Positions 12,501 through 24,275 of a stretch of 64,000 bases of DNA are shown here, in pieces. Location: the NCBI GenBank assembly GCA_963575645.1, contig OY754470.1:26270501-26334500 (forward strand). The letters are read 5' to 3'. Origin of the DNA: Xanthostigma xanthostigma (taxonomy: Eukaryota > Arthropoda > Insecta > Raphidioptera > Raphidiidae). The position numbers and the translations under genes are program-made. The notes beneath the pieces were generated by a model. That model did not search any database and was not told where the DNA came from. It saw only the letters and a list, made by a program, of their open reading frames with translations. Within the stretch, counting starts at the first letter, position 1; every line of letters starts with the position of its first letter.

Positions 12501-15500
12501 AATTGATCGGAGCTTGATACATATATATTTTCAATATCTATGTATGTATAAACTTACGTTTTATAACTGCCAGGGCGCAGAATTGAGACTTCAGCCATCT
12601 CGATTTCACTAACCATTTTTTAACGCTTTGTACGATTGCTTTTAAGCTTTCTGGATCTGACCTTAATATACGGTCAAATTCTGCAAATTTTCCTGGTCTG
12701 AAAAACACTCTAGTAACACCGAACTTAAAGTCCTTTTCGTGTAAATTAAGACTGTGCAGCATTGCTTCACAAAAAGTACGAGCATCAAGCTGAAGCAAAT
12801 CTTTAGGAAGATACTGCTTGTACATATTATGGAGATCGGAGAATGGTGCCCTGGATGGATATCCATGGGCCATTAGTTCCAAAACTGTTGTCATACCGGA
12901 GCATTTTAATTGGGTCAAACACAGGCCTCCTTCAAACTGACGACTTTCCATCTTGTTATTTGGTTTGATGCAACGCACAAAGTTTGTACCCTAAAAGCAC
13001 ATTACAATTATTTGGTATCTACCACTACGAGGGTTATTTTAAATAAAGTAAACAGGTGCTATTCAACGTGTTTTTTTGTTTCACCATGAATGCAACTTAG
13101 AAAATATAAGAGAATTACATTATTTTGAAGCTTCTCCATAAGTCCCTCGAGTTGCGTTTTAAACTTTGAACCAACACTAATGAAATTAAGTTTTCCTTTC
13201 TGTGTTGTACTATTTGAGGAGGAAAATATATTTTTAATAAGTGGATGTCCACTTTCCTGAATTAGTCCTTCCAAAGAAGCGTGTAAGGCATCGTTATTTT
13301 TCTCTATGAATTGATTCTGCAAAAACAACGAATGTAAATTAAATGTTACGATATTCATTTTATTAAAATAATCTAATAACGTACAGTCTGATAACAGACA
13401 CCACCCGCAAAATGTCTGATAAGGAATCCTTCCTCATCACGAATTGTGCGATGTAGCTTTAATCGAGAAGTTCTTGGCAAGGTAAGGCGGAAATGGTTTG
13501 GCCAGCGGGCATGAACTTCGGATGTAAAATGTGTGAAGCTCGGTTTTGGAAGTTTAGATTCTTCATCTAATATGCTAAATATACCAGCTCCTTTGGATTC
13601 AATGAGATCTACAAAATATCAAAATTTATAGTCTCTCGTTCAAAGAGTTTATTTCATCGGTAATACCCAGGGGCGGATCTACATAGGGACTAACAGGGCT
13701 TAAGCAAAGTGTCCAGGGCTCACAAAAATTGATTTATTATCACATATTTTTAACATATCGTAGTACCTATAATAAAAATAGTTAATATTAATGATTATTA
13801 ATATCATGGGTGACTGTTGATAATTTTTTTGGTGAATTTTGAAAATATTTTGGTAAATGTTGACAATTTTTTTGGTGAATTTTGACGGCTTTTTTGGGTG
13901 ATTTTTTGAGTGCTTTTATATCATAATTTGTTTGTTTAGGTCACCAAGTTTCAATTCTGATTTTGATGTTATTAAAAATTAATCCCAATTCAAAGATTCT
14001 TAATCTAACAAAAAAACAGGCCCATTCAACTTTAATAAGCCCTAGGCCCCGAAAAACCTAAATTCGCCTCCGATAATACTACAAAATTCTAAACAATTTC
14101 TAATAAATCTTACCAATGCAGTCCTGATTATCGGTAAACTTGATTTCAGGTACATTTAATCCTTCTCTCTTATATAAAGTCTGTTCATAAATTAAAATAC
14201 GTTCATTGAAGAACTGTTGTAATTTTTCATTGCAATAATTTATACAGAATTGTTCAAAACTGTTAACGGTGAAATATTCTGCAAAATTTACGTATTATAA
14301 GCAACAAAATATCTCAATAATAAAGTATTTACTAGTTTTATAGATCTTACCAAAGCCAGCAATATCTAGTACACCAATGTAGTAACTGGACGCTTGAAAC
14401 GGAATACTTTTATTTATACATTGTACAATGTGATCAAATAATTTACTATATAAGGCTTTTGCTAAGGCATCTCTGGCATTGTTTGCTTCATATACTTTTA
14501 AAGGCACCCTACAATACATTCAAACCAATTAAACTCATTAAAAAAATGCATAACTTAAAAACAATTTTTAACCGACGAAAAACAAAAACGGAGGAGGTTC
14601 TCAATTCGACGCGTATATTTTTTTTTTTTTATTTTTTTTTTTTTTATTTTTTTTTTTTTTTTATTTATGTATGACCACGCATAACTTTTTACAGAGTAGT
14701 CCGATTTTGATAATTATTTTTTTGTTTGAAAGAGTATACCCCGAAGTTGGTCCCATATAAATTTGGTAAAAAAATTCCAACCCTAAGGGTAGGAAAACAG
14801 GGGATGATTTATTGTTCACTCACTGATTGTAATGTATGACCACGCATAACTTTTTACAGAGTAGTCCGATTTTGATAATTATTTTTTTGTTTGAAAGGGT
14901 ATACCCCGAAGTTGGTCCCATATAAATTTGGTAAAAAAATTCCAACCCTAAGGGTAGGAAAACAGGGGATGATTGATTGTTCACTCACTGATTGTAATGT
15001 ATGACCACACATAACTTTTTACAGAGTGGTCCAATTTTGATAATTATTTTTTTATTGGATAGGGTATACCTCGAGGCTCGTCTCATATAAATTTGGAAAA
15101 AAAACTCCTACCCTAAGGGTGGGAAAATAGGGGTGATTTATAGTTCACTCACAGATTTTCATGCTTTGTGTATTACAATTATAAATTATATAGCCACAAA
15201 AAATTATAAAATAAAAACTTTTTAACAAAAAAATTAAACCGCCGAAAAACTGAAAAGTAAAAAATAATAAATCTTTTTATTTAACTAAGTAGTTGAACGT
15301 ACGTGACAGTCTAGTATATCTAAGTAATTTTGAGTCGGCGTCAACAATCCTTCGCCGGAAATCTCTGAGAGTTCACGAGAGTTCTCTAATTTGATTTGGT
15401 TATTTCTTTTAGTGATCTTTGTTCATTGATTGTTTGACGCCGACTCAAAATTACTTAGATATACTAGACTGTCACGTACGTTCAACTACTTAGTTAAATA

Positions 15501-18500
15501 AAAAGATTTATTATTTTTTACTTTTCAGTTTTTCGGCGGTTTAATTTTTTTGTTAAAAAGTTTTTTTATGTAAAACTTCTTTCCGCACGCTAGGATAATA
15601 TTGATGACGAGATTAAGAGTATTCGTCCCTGCAAATACCCCCTGCACCCTTCATCTCAAATCTTTTCCCTTCGCCTAAAAACGGTTCGCGCTCTCCCGAC
15701 GCTATTTTTAAAGCTAGAGAGTTCTGGTAAACACCAAATGAAAGACAAATAATCAGACTACAGATCCTTCAGGCGAATTTTTTGAAAAACAGTTTCGCCT
15801 ACATGTGAAATATTACGTTACTTATTATTTTTTTCAAAAGGTTGTGAGTTTTTTCAGGAATTTTTTTTCAAAAAATTCGCCTGAAGGATCTGTAGTCTGA
15901 TTCTTTGTCTTTCATTTGGCGTTTACCAGAACCCTCTAGCTTTAAAAATAGCGTCGGGAGAGCTCGAACCGTTTTTAGGCGAGGGGAAAAGATTTGAGAT
16001 GAAGGGTGCAGGGGGTATTTGCAGGGACGAATACTCTTAAAAATGTAACGAACGTATACTATATACTATAAAAACCGGCTGTAGACTATTAACTAAGGTG
16101 GCGGCGAGGTATAAAGCTTGCCTCGTAGTCTAAAGAACGTAGGTTCGATCCTGGCAATTGGTGTCATTATTTTTTTTTTTTACAATTATGCCATTCTTAT
16201 TTCTGTAGTGTTTAGTGTAAAATAAATAGTCTCTTTTTTTAATGTTGCACACAGCAAATATCATAATCACAATAAAGCAATGATTAACAATCGTTTTTAA
16301 CATCAGCTGTTTAGCGTCTATAATTTGCAATTAATTCAATTCTTTCACGTAAAGAATGTCAATTTGATAAATAATTTTTAGCGGATTTGGATTAATGCGA
16401 CCCTACTGTATTGATACAATTGTGAATAAATAAAATCAAACCACTGGTCACTGAGTTAACCAGATAGTCAAAATTAAAGGACTCTCCTTTTTAATACGAT
16501 TGCTTATTAGAAACTCAGATATTCCGGTCTGAATATTTGTAGATAACTTACATTATCACAGTTCCTTTGACCCCACCCCTGCTGCTCTGCATAACTCTAG
16601 AGACCAGCGCCTGTCTCAGTTCCGTAGGATCGATGCCCATCAGAGTTGATGCAATCGTAAGCGACTTTTCTGAGCCACTGCAAACTCTTGACCCGCCTTT
16701 AGCATCTTCAGGATTCTCTTCAAATGCAACGTTTCCTAAATGAAGCACGGCGGCGACAATACTATAAATTTGAAAACGTTCATTCTCATTCAGACCAAGT
16801 CGTGACAGTGCCTGATCAACTTGAGTCCAGTCATCAATGTCATCCAACAACGGATCTCGTAAGCCGCCCAATTTTGCATGTGCATTGCTTTTTTGACTGT
16901 TGTTTAACTTCTTTTCAGTCGTTGAATTTGTGAAGTACTGCGTGCAACCGTGTTTCAAATACTGAAATATATCCAAGCAATGAAAAAAAAAAGGTACATA
17001 AGTACGAATCAATGTGATCAATCCTCAATATTAGGTATTTTAAATTTCAAACAGAATAGATATAGAAATACCCGTTTAATTAAAATAGTCCACACAAATT
17101 GAAGATTTATTTGGTTGAGGAACAATTGAAAAATAAGCTTTACCAGAGTATCGCTTGTGGCCAACGTTTCGAAAAATATATTTTCATCTTCAGGGCCTCA
17201 ATGCAAGTTGAGATGGTGAATTGTGCAACTTATTGTAATATAGGTACATGATCATTTATTATTAATTTCAAAAGTTTTTTAAATTTATAAATACCATGAT
17301 TAAAAACAGTTTTTTAATAAAATTGTTCTGAGTACAATATTTATTCTTACATTGGACAGGACATTTTATTAAAAAACTGTTTTATAGTATTTTTAAATTT
17401 AAAAAACTTTTGAAATTCATAATAAATGATCATGTATATCTATTACAATAATTTGTACAATTTATCATCTCAACTTGCATTGAGGCCCTGAAGATGAGAA
17501 TATATTTTTCGAAACGTTGGTCACAAGCGATACTCTGGTAAAGCTTATTTTTCAATTGTTCTTCAACCAAATAAATCTACTACTTCTACTAACAAGTCCA
17601 GTTAATTGGGTGGAAGATTGTGGGGGTGAAAATGTATGTGCATAATGGTCTATAATCTGGGGAATTTAATCCAAATTGTGTCGAAGTGCATATTTAAAAT
17701 TAATAGAAATACATAACTATTAATTTAAAAAATGGCTTACATGAAAATCATCAGGCTTGGTGATATAGAGTTTAGTACGTAATTGTTCAGGTGCTCCGGC
17801 ACAAAGCATATAAAATACATGATAATTTCTTTCTTCTGGTCCCTGAGTGCAAATGCGTGATTTTTCTAATAAATAATGTGAAATATGTCCGCCCACTACT
17901 TGATATTTGTTATCAAAATGCACTTCCATAAATTTACCAAAACGCGAACTGTTGTTATTCCGAGTTGTTTTTGCATTACCAAAAGCTTCTAAAATTGGAT
18001 TGGCTGAAAAAAGCAACAGTTTTTTATATATTATTTGCATAACAGCTCCGAAAATTTATATTTGCAAGCGAATTTACCATCTAAAATTTTCTGTTCAATT
18101 GGCCCCGCAGTGGTACCAAATAAATCGCATAGATATTTTAAAATGTATTTGGTTGATTCTGTTTTTCCGGCTCCTGATTCTCCAGACACAATAATTGATT
18201 GTGACTGTTTTAATACTTTCATATCGCGAAATGATTTATCCGCTAAAAAGAGAATGGAATTGAGTGACAATTAATAAACTAAAAGTTAAAATAATTAAGT
18301 GTGAAATGAGACTAAAAAAATGAGCAATAATAAATGTTTTCGCATACAGCACGAGAAAAAGTGAAAGGCCCATTAGGACAAAGAGTTCTTCTACAAACCT
18401 ATAGCAAACACATGTGGTGGCATCTGACCCAACGACTTCCCTTGATAACTTTTGATGGTTTTTGATGAGTAAAGGTCTCGTATTTCTATGTATGGATTCA

Positions 18501-20826
18501 CAGCAATTAAAATATTAGCTACATATGACTGAAAAATAAAAAAAAAAGTCAACACAAATTCATGTTACGATAAACTGTCAGTTAGTGTAGTAGAATTTTT
18601 ATTATCCCACATATTCGAGACGCTGATCTATAAGTATGAACTGAACACTGATAAAATTGGAAGACATGTTTCTATTTCTCTAAAAAAATATAAAAGTAAT
18701 AAGTCGAAATTTCCAGTAGTTTGATACCAGTAAAATGGACAGTAACAGATAAACCAGATTTCAAACTTTAATTAAATTTCTTTCTTCTCATATCCGCCAT
18801 TTCTGCTATTTGTTGTTTAGTCGACTATACCAGTCAGTTTAGAATATGTCGGATAAACAAGACTTTTGTTAGGACATCTGATGCCGATTAAGAACAAGAA
18901 CCATAAAAATATGTTTTTTTCAGAAAAAAAGTACTCACATAAATTTTATCTTTGTTGTACCTTGTTCTTATATTATTTAGTAGTGTGGCTTCGTTTAGGA
19001 ACATCATTTCACCTGTAATAGATCAATATTAATTAAACAAAATTAGTGTATTGGTTCATACATAGTAGGTGGTACAATAAAGGGTCAATTGTTCACATCC
19101 TTTAAATAAGCGATGTTAAAGATATGGCCTGCGGGCCTCATCCGGCCCTAAAGTCATCTCAATACGGCCTGCGACCAGAATGCATCCAGTGAGGATTGGT
19201 GAGGATATTAGACACCTGACATCAATGAGCTTATCAAAAACAAGTGACCTCAGAAGTGTGGATTGTCAAGCTCAAGATGATTTACCCTTTTTATTACCTT
19301 TATATGAAAATTGATTTAAACTAAATAAATAAAGATTTTAATTTAGTATGTGTTTTAGTTTTTAATTTAGAGTCTGGCCTGCTAACACATCCTAAATCTT
19401 ATATATTAATTTTGTCCAGGACCTTGACCGATTTTGGTAATAATTCGTGGACGTATACTTAAATATTATTTAAAGACAAAGCCGGCAAACCCAATTATTC
19501 CCTGAATCGAACTTGGGATTTTTATACATTTATATTTTTGGTGGGATAGACTATACACATGAGAGATCTTGGATAATAAATCGTTTTTAAATGCATCGTA
19601 CATTTTTCTTGGAAAAATAGACAAAACGTTTTTACGCAATATTGAGCTAAAAAATTATATCTGAAGACATATGAAACATAAATTGCACATAAAATATTTA
19701 GCCTTGTGGTCGACACGCAAATTTTTTGTAAGTTTCATACAAGGTTGATTTTGATATTATGTACCCTAAGTAAAAACACTCGGTCCTGACTATTAAAATA
19801 CACGGTATACTTTAAAATTCAAGGAGATTTTATAGCCTAGCATACATATTTCGAGATTCATAAAAAAGTGTCTAATAGATTTCGAAGAAGTTTACAATTA
19901 AATGAATTATCAGCTAAGCAAACAGAACTTCGTGTCTCAATTATTAATAGTGTATGAAAATATTATACATTTAATTTTTTCATTTTGTAATATGCAGAGT
20001 GTGAAATTATACCGATCTAAATAAGATAATGAGTTATACAGATATGAATATTATATACTAAAAAGAATAATTAAAAACACATTCATTGCAGAAAAAACTG
20101 AATATTATAAGTTGACCAATCGCAATACTTGCGAATTATGTTTCGACAAAATAAAACAAAATGTACATAATATAATGTTTCGTACGCTTCGAAAATTAGT
20201 TGTCTTACAAATTAAATTTTCCGCTTAGAAGGAACACTAATTAGTTTTTTCTATATTCAAAAACCGTTTTTGGACTAGTTCCTATAACTTAGGGGGTATG
20301 CAAAAAAGTTTCGTGAAATTTTTTTTCTTTAAACTTTATAGTTATAGAAATATTTTGAAAATAAGAAGAAGCTGCCTTTTTCTTCTGAAGATCTGTCAGA
20401 AAAAGTTAGATGGGTGATAAGCCTGCTTTGGTTATTCTTTACATAATATGTAACCATGCAAATTAAAAGTTAATATCATATTAGCCGTTATCCGCGTTAC
20501 CGCGCGCGTTAGCAGAAATCTTATTCTATTTATTAATATAATAATTTGTATATCACAAATGACAATATGTTTGAAATTGGAATGGTCCTGTCGCCTAATT
20601 CGCTGGAATTTTTAAATACAAATAAAGAAAACACTAAATACTCACAGTTGTCATCTACATCGTGTGAATATTCACCAGCTGGATAAATGTCATCGAAATG
20701 ACAAGTGCGCTTGGGATATTTTGCATTCAACGGAAACACTTCCGCTTCATCTGCCAGCAGTTCATGGATCTTACCAAGTATAAAACCCTCATTGGGGTCT
20801 CTGACCCACACCTGCTGGTTCTCCAT
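6553..20826 (-). CDS. Myo6: Myosin VI heavy chain (minus-end-directed actin motor), complete
   Basis: Orthologue of vertebrate MYO6 and Drosophila jaguar: an ATP-driven actin motor moving to the minus end, used in endocytosis and cell polarity. Exons, in order: 20826-20646, 19012-18939, 18528-18399, 18242-18078, 18003-17741, 16961-16552, 14508-14351, 14278-14114, 13608-13385, 13316-13119, 12990-12558, 12280-12039, 11759-11539, 11459-11229, 8560-8440, 8078-7961, 7887-7651, 6704-6553 (TAA). All phases agree; total 1240 codons against about 1250-1290 in relatives. Seen: P-loop GESGAGKT near 149-156, switch I NNNSSRFG near 199, switch II DIAGFE near 456, insert-2 region 760-800, IQ motif near 802-830, highly charged Glu/Lys/Arg helix 880-1030, cargo domain from 1032 with RRL near 1080 and WWY near 1163. 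The start is the first ATG, right after a splice acceptor at 20848. The final residues are shorter than in mammals. Confidence 0.96.
6805..7560 (+). mobile_element. Probable LTR (solo or relic) of a retrotransposon, in the last myosin VI intron
   Basis: A GC-richer block begins near TGTTATAATATTCTC and ends near TTTGTTACA. It has a clear core promoter: TATAAATA at 7049-7056 followed about 24 nt later by an initiator-like TCAGTG at 7071, then a purine-rich leader, and AAATAAAT near 7505 as a candidate poly(A) signal. Between them, short copies of GTGTATATGGACTTT-like sequence recur (7198-7380). This layout is typical of Gypsy/BEL LTRs. No target duplication, primer site or coding part was found. 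It is antisense to the gene. Confidence 0.55.
8840..8982. mobile_element. Deletion derivative of a DNA-transposon-like element (relative at 48493-49486)
   Basis: Starts GACGTGATAACGTCTTATAA and ends with CGTCCGTAAACCGACTTTAC plus a short tail. The same two ends lie about 1 kb apart at 48493 and 49486, so this 143-bp copy looks like an internally deleted version. Both ends contain ACGTGATAACGT or its complement. Confidence 0.6.
9003..9275 (-). repeat. Copy of the CGCAGTGAAAAG repeat family, antisense to the copy at 46208-46560
   Basis: Contains TTTTCACTGCGC, AACTCCCCCAGACGCC and CACATCCAGTTATCGTACTC, each the complement of segments at 46208-46560. It lies directly after the deletion derivative at 8840-8982, and the same two families are again close together near 46-49 kb. 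Confidence 0.65.
12316..12501. mobile_element. Miniature element with TATACGGGATGT ends, in a myosin VI intron
   Basis: Ends TATACGGGATGT and ACATCTTGTATA are imperfect inverted repeats flanked by TA, as for mariner-like miniature elements. Length 186 bp, no coding capacity. Confidence 0.55.
13667..14077. mobile_element. hAT-like miniature element relic in a myosin VI intron
   Basis: Begins CAGGGGCGGATCTACATAG and ends near AATTCGCCTCCG, imperfect inverted ends of the hAT type. The flanks GTAATACC and ATAATACT match at 6 of 8 positions, as a decayed 8-bp duplication would. The interior repeats TTTTTTGGTGAATTTTGA-like sequence. Confidence 0.5.
14669..15163. repeat. Tandem repeat, three copies of 165 bp, in a myosin VI intron
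   Basis: Copies start at 14669, 14834 and 14999 with GTATGACCAC(G/A)CATAAC. The first two are almost identical and the third has diverged. A long T-run (14620-14662) and GGAGGAGGTTCTCAATTCGA precede the array. That leader is, from memory, part of a repeat found in many arthropods. Confidence 0.9.
15213..15567. repeat. 355-bp near-perfect foldback element in a myosin VI intron
   Basis: The arms begin and end with AAAAACTTTTTAACAAAAAA and its complement. They include GTACGTGACAGTCTAGTATA and mirror almost base for base around a short loop near 15390. Near-identity of the arms suggests recent origin. Confidence 0.9.
15613..16039. repeat. 427-bp near-perfect foldback element in a myosin VI intron
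   Basis: Left arm starts TAAGAGTATTCGTCCCTGCA; right arm ends with its complement. The arms match over about 150 bp or more (GGGTGCAGGGGGTATTTGCA on the right), centred near 15826. It lies 45 bp from the foldback at 15213-15567 but shares no sequence with it. Confidence 0.9.
16095..16165 (+). repeat. tRNA-like sequence with B box, in a myosin VI intron
   Basis: GGTGGCGGCGAGGTATAAAG is followed by a B box GGTTCGATCCTGG and a long T-run. The cloverleaf is incomplete, so it is probably the head of a short interspersed element or a decayed tRNA. Confidence 0.4.
17104..17579. repeat. Foldback element with CCTGAAGATG...CGAAACG in both arms, in a myosin VI intron
   Basis: Outer arms GATTTATTTGGTTGAGGAAC and complement; length about 476 bp. 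Each arm carries CCCTGAAGATGA, an AT stem, then TCGAAACGTTGG (complement at 17161-17195, direct at 17487-17520). The arrangement resembles the terminal parts of Penelope-like retroelements joined head to head. Confidence 0.8.
19013..20645. other. First myosin VI coding intron; no further gene seen
   Basis: 1.6-kb intron between the exons encoding residues 1-60 and 61-85. It contains a fragment rich in GGCCTGCGGGCC-like sequence (19125-19400) that resembles decayed hAT-type repeats. The rest is AT-rich with no recognised feature. Confidence 0.5.
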
Positions 20827-20848
20827 TGTAAGAAGAACTATCCAATTT
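20827..20848 (-). other. Part of the myosin VI 5' UTR after a splice acceptor
   Basis: On the gene strand TTCTTTTGTTTTCAG ends just before 20848, and 22 nt then lead to the ATG. At least one non-coding 5' exon therefore lies at higher coordinates; I could not locate it. Confidence 0.6.
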
Positions 20849-21662
20849 CTGAAAACAAAAGAAAAAACCATTTATATTTTTAAGATATTAACAAAACACT
20901 ATGCTACTAGGTAGTGATGTAACGAATGTCATTTCAAAATTAGAAATTAATAGTTTAATTTTTGTGTAACAATTGTCATCTAGTGTCAATAGGATCGACT
21001 GACAGTCGCTACTCCGTTAAATAACTGGCTTTTTTCCTCTGTGCTGTGCAGGTCGTCCAGGTTTATGCTTGACAAGTGTGCGCGGTTTCATATATATCTG
21101 ACATCTTTATTATCAAGATCAGCGCCATACGAACTGACTATGTTCGATGAAAAGCAGGAAACAAATCTATAAAATCGTGTCCATTCTATTAAAAAATTCG
21201 CATTGCTTACGTACTTCCATAATTAAAAAAATGTGTGTTTCTATCTTGTCTGTATAATTTTTATCTTTGCATACACGTGATAACAGCTGATATTAATTAA
21301 ATAATCTACATTACTACTTGATGAACAACTGTAACACTTTTTATAGGTACATACAGGAAAGTAGCAGAACAATGAATAAAACATTAAAATACTTCTCATG
21401 TGAAAAATTAGCCATTATTTACAATATAATTTATAACCAGCAGATTCTACTTTAAAGTAATCTGCACTTTCACTCTTACGTTAGTTGCATATTAATAAAT
21501 TTTTAGCGCCCAAAATAAAAAGATTAAAATTTAAAAATTTACGGTACAACAACTTTTTACTTTGCCATAGTTTTTTTTTAAGTTAAATTTCTTTAGGCGC
21601 GAATTGTGAGTAACTCAGACCTTTTTTTCGGACGGAAGTGACGTGTTTACGCAGTTTACTGC

Positions 21663-21960
21663 TATTTAAAGGCATCGATTGGCAGATGGAGGTATAAAAC
21701 CGCATGAACGAAAGATGAAACATTACCACAGACGCAAACCAATCGTGTGATCGGTTTCCGCGATTTAAAGGCATCGACTGACACATGGAGGCATCAAACC
21801 GCATGAACGAAAGGTAAAAGATTGCTACGGTCGCAAACTAATTTTGTGATCGGTTTCCGATATTTAAAGGCATCGACTAACAGATAGCGGCAGATGTGTA
21901 GAAACCATCTTGAACGAAACGTGAAACATAGCTACATACGCAAACCAACAAGCATTGCCA
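21663..21960. repeat. Tandem repeat, three copies of 99 bp, upstream of myosin VI
   Basis: Copies start at 21663, 21762 and 21861 with (T/G)ATTTAAAGGCATCGA and share CATGAACGAAAG and GTGATCGGTTTCCG. Divergence is moderate. Nothing else was recognised between 20849 and 22880. Confidence 0.85.
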
Positions 21961-22881
21961 ATTTAATTTAAGAGTGATTTAATTTGTGAGTGAATATTCT
22001 TCAAAAAGGCATTCTTGGAAAGCTATGTGTTGTTCATAATAGCTGGCGGTTGTGGGCAGGGATCCATGTATTACTCTGTCTACTCTAAAGGTCGTCTGCG
22101 AGATGTTATCGCAATGATAAGGTAAGAAAGTTTCTGTCAAAATCTACTACGCGTAACGCGAGTTGCGAGCGAAGCCGCGGGTAACAATGTAATTTATTTA
22201 TTCACTAATAATTTCTGCTAAGTGCTAACAAGTTTCTTGAACGCTTCAACGAGACCAAAAAATAAATTACTTATACATTATATGAAAAAAAAAATATACA
22301 CAAATATTTTTTTGGAAAACTAATATTATCTTAAAAATGAAATCACAAACCAGTTAATTAGCTCTGTAAGACTGAATAATGGCAATATAATTTGTAATAC
22401 AAATGCAGAAATTTGTCTAAAAAATAAAAAATGTAGACTTTTTATAGCGTAAATAGCGACTAATTTTCTACTCCATGAACAATACTGTTACGAATGACAT
22501 AATTAGGAATTTGAGTTAAGGTGAATGAACGCTTAACTTTAGTGTAATTAACTATCATTTGAATTATAGACTGCAATCCAAAATTAAAGTGTTTTTATAT
22601 TCGACAAGTTTAATATGCGTGAAACAAGTTTCAGTTAAATAATACAAATAATTTATTCGAAATTATGTAAAAACTTAACATCTAAATCCACACAATAAAC
22701 CCAATTTAATACAACAATAATAATTATATGCCAAGATCCGAGGCCCGCCAGACCTATGTTATTTCAAAACTGCTAAGATTTTATCAGTAGATAAATGTAG
22801 GTACAATATTTAGTTAAAAACGTATGCCAATTTGTTAGCTTCAAAGCGGTGGCTTTTTAGAGATAACAGGTTCTAAAGGTA

Positions 22882-23160
22882 CATAAAACACGTGCTAACC
22901 TACGTACGCAATGCTATTATGCATGCATACGAGTAAGAGCATTAGATGATTTTTTTTGACAGTTTCGTGAAATTTAGGTTATTTATTTGTTCACACACAG
23001 AGAGATTAGTCCATGAATTTAAGAGAGAAAAACTCCATGGAAACACATAAACAACCTACATTTCATGAAGCTGTCAAACAAAAAAGTCATCTAATGCCCT
23101 CACTCGCTATCGTATGCATGCATAATACCATTGCGTACGTAGGTAAGCACGTGTTTTATT
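22882..23160. repeat. Foldback element adjoining a SINE
   Basis: Arms ATAAAACACGTGCTAACCTA and complement, with inner CATGCATACGAGTAAG mirrored at 23105-23125. Length about 279 bp. The tRNA-like head of the next element starts 12 bp after it. Confidence 0.8.
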
Positions 23161-23171
23161 ACTTGTCAGAA

Positions 23172-24125
23172 CCGAGCGGGGTGGCATAGTGGTGAGAGCA
23201 CTACCTCGCATTCGCGAGATACCGGGTTCGAGTCTCTGCGGGGGCAGATGTGACTGGAGCTTTTTCTGCTGACTCTCGCTAAGAAACGTTAATGCCTGTA
23301 ATTCCTCTTGTCGATTTTTCCATGGTTTCCCTCAATAATTCCAGATAAATATCGAGCTGGTTCCTTATTCAAGACCATGGCCAATTACCTGTCAAAATCC
23401 TATGCTCGAAATTTGCCTATAATGTCTTAAAATTCCTTCATTCGCCCATTGCTATTAATTAAGTGGAAAATGTAGAAAATAACGGGAAACGTGAAAGATG
23501 GAAAATAGTAATGGTGCGAATGACGTCTGTTATGACTAGTGATGTGCCGGATCGTTAAAAATGTATATCCGCGGATACGGATCTGAATACGGATATTTGG
23601 TTTCAAGAACCGCGGATACGGATACGGATCTTAACTTTCCTAGAGTACGCGGCGGTAAATATTGCACATCGACCTTTGGAAAGACACTATCTGTTATGGG
23701 AAAAAGTTATTGACCTCTTTAAGAGTTAACTCTCATAACAGATTGTCTCTTTCCAAAGATCGATGTGCAATAGCTCATTATAAAGATAGTTTTTTAGTAC
23801 CTTTGAGTTATGTACTATTGGTATGGTACTCACTACGATAAATGTTTGCAACATAAAGTTGCCAAATACGATTTTAAAAAATAAAAAATAATCTGAATGG
23901 AATTTAACAGTTTTTCTTTATTACCTAATCACCTATACCTATATATAAAATTTCATCTATGAATTGAAAATTAATAAGGTAAAAGATCCGCCAAAAACTA
24001 ACGGATAAGGATACGGATCTTTTTTCTCCCTCGGATATCCGCGGATACGGATACGGATATCCGGCACATGCATCACTAGTTATGACATAATGTCGAGAAA
24101 CGGACGTTAAACGCATTATTACTAT
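23172..24125 (+). mobile_element. tRNA-derived SINE interrupted by a hAT miniature element
   Basis: The head GAGCGGGGTGGCATAGTGGT has an A box, with B box GGTTCGAGTCT by 23228. The body (GGTTCCTTATTCAAGACCAT and on) runs to 23536. The tail TGTCGAGAAACGGACGTTAA resumes after the insertion at 24087 and ends in an ATT-rich repeat. A headless copy lies at 32575-32768 and a partial tail at 24126-24275. Confidence 0.75.
23537..24078. mobile_element. hAT-type miniature element with perfect 8-bp target duplication
   Basis: Flanked by GTTATGAC at 23529-23536 and 24079-24086. The ends TAGTGATG-TGCCGG and CCGGCACATGCATCACTA are inverted repeats. 542 bp. The interior has repeats of GCGGATACGGATACGGAT and a nested inverted repeat (23656-23772, TTGCACATCGACCTTTGGAA). 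No transposase. Confidence 0.9.
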
Positions 24126-24275
24126 AATTACTTGTCAGAGTTAAGGCCATTCTGTTAAAAAAGGTTGAAATTTAAAAATTTAGAAAATAAATGGAAAAGG
24201 GTACATGAAAGATAGAACCGGTGCGAGTGGTGTCTGTTATAATGTCGAGAAACGGACGTTGAATTTTTTTAGTCC

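Noticed and set aside
14669..15163. CRISPR-like array
   Set aside because: The units are long, contiguous tandem copies without spacers, in an animal intron.
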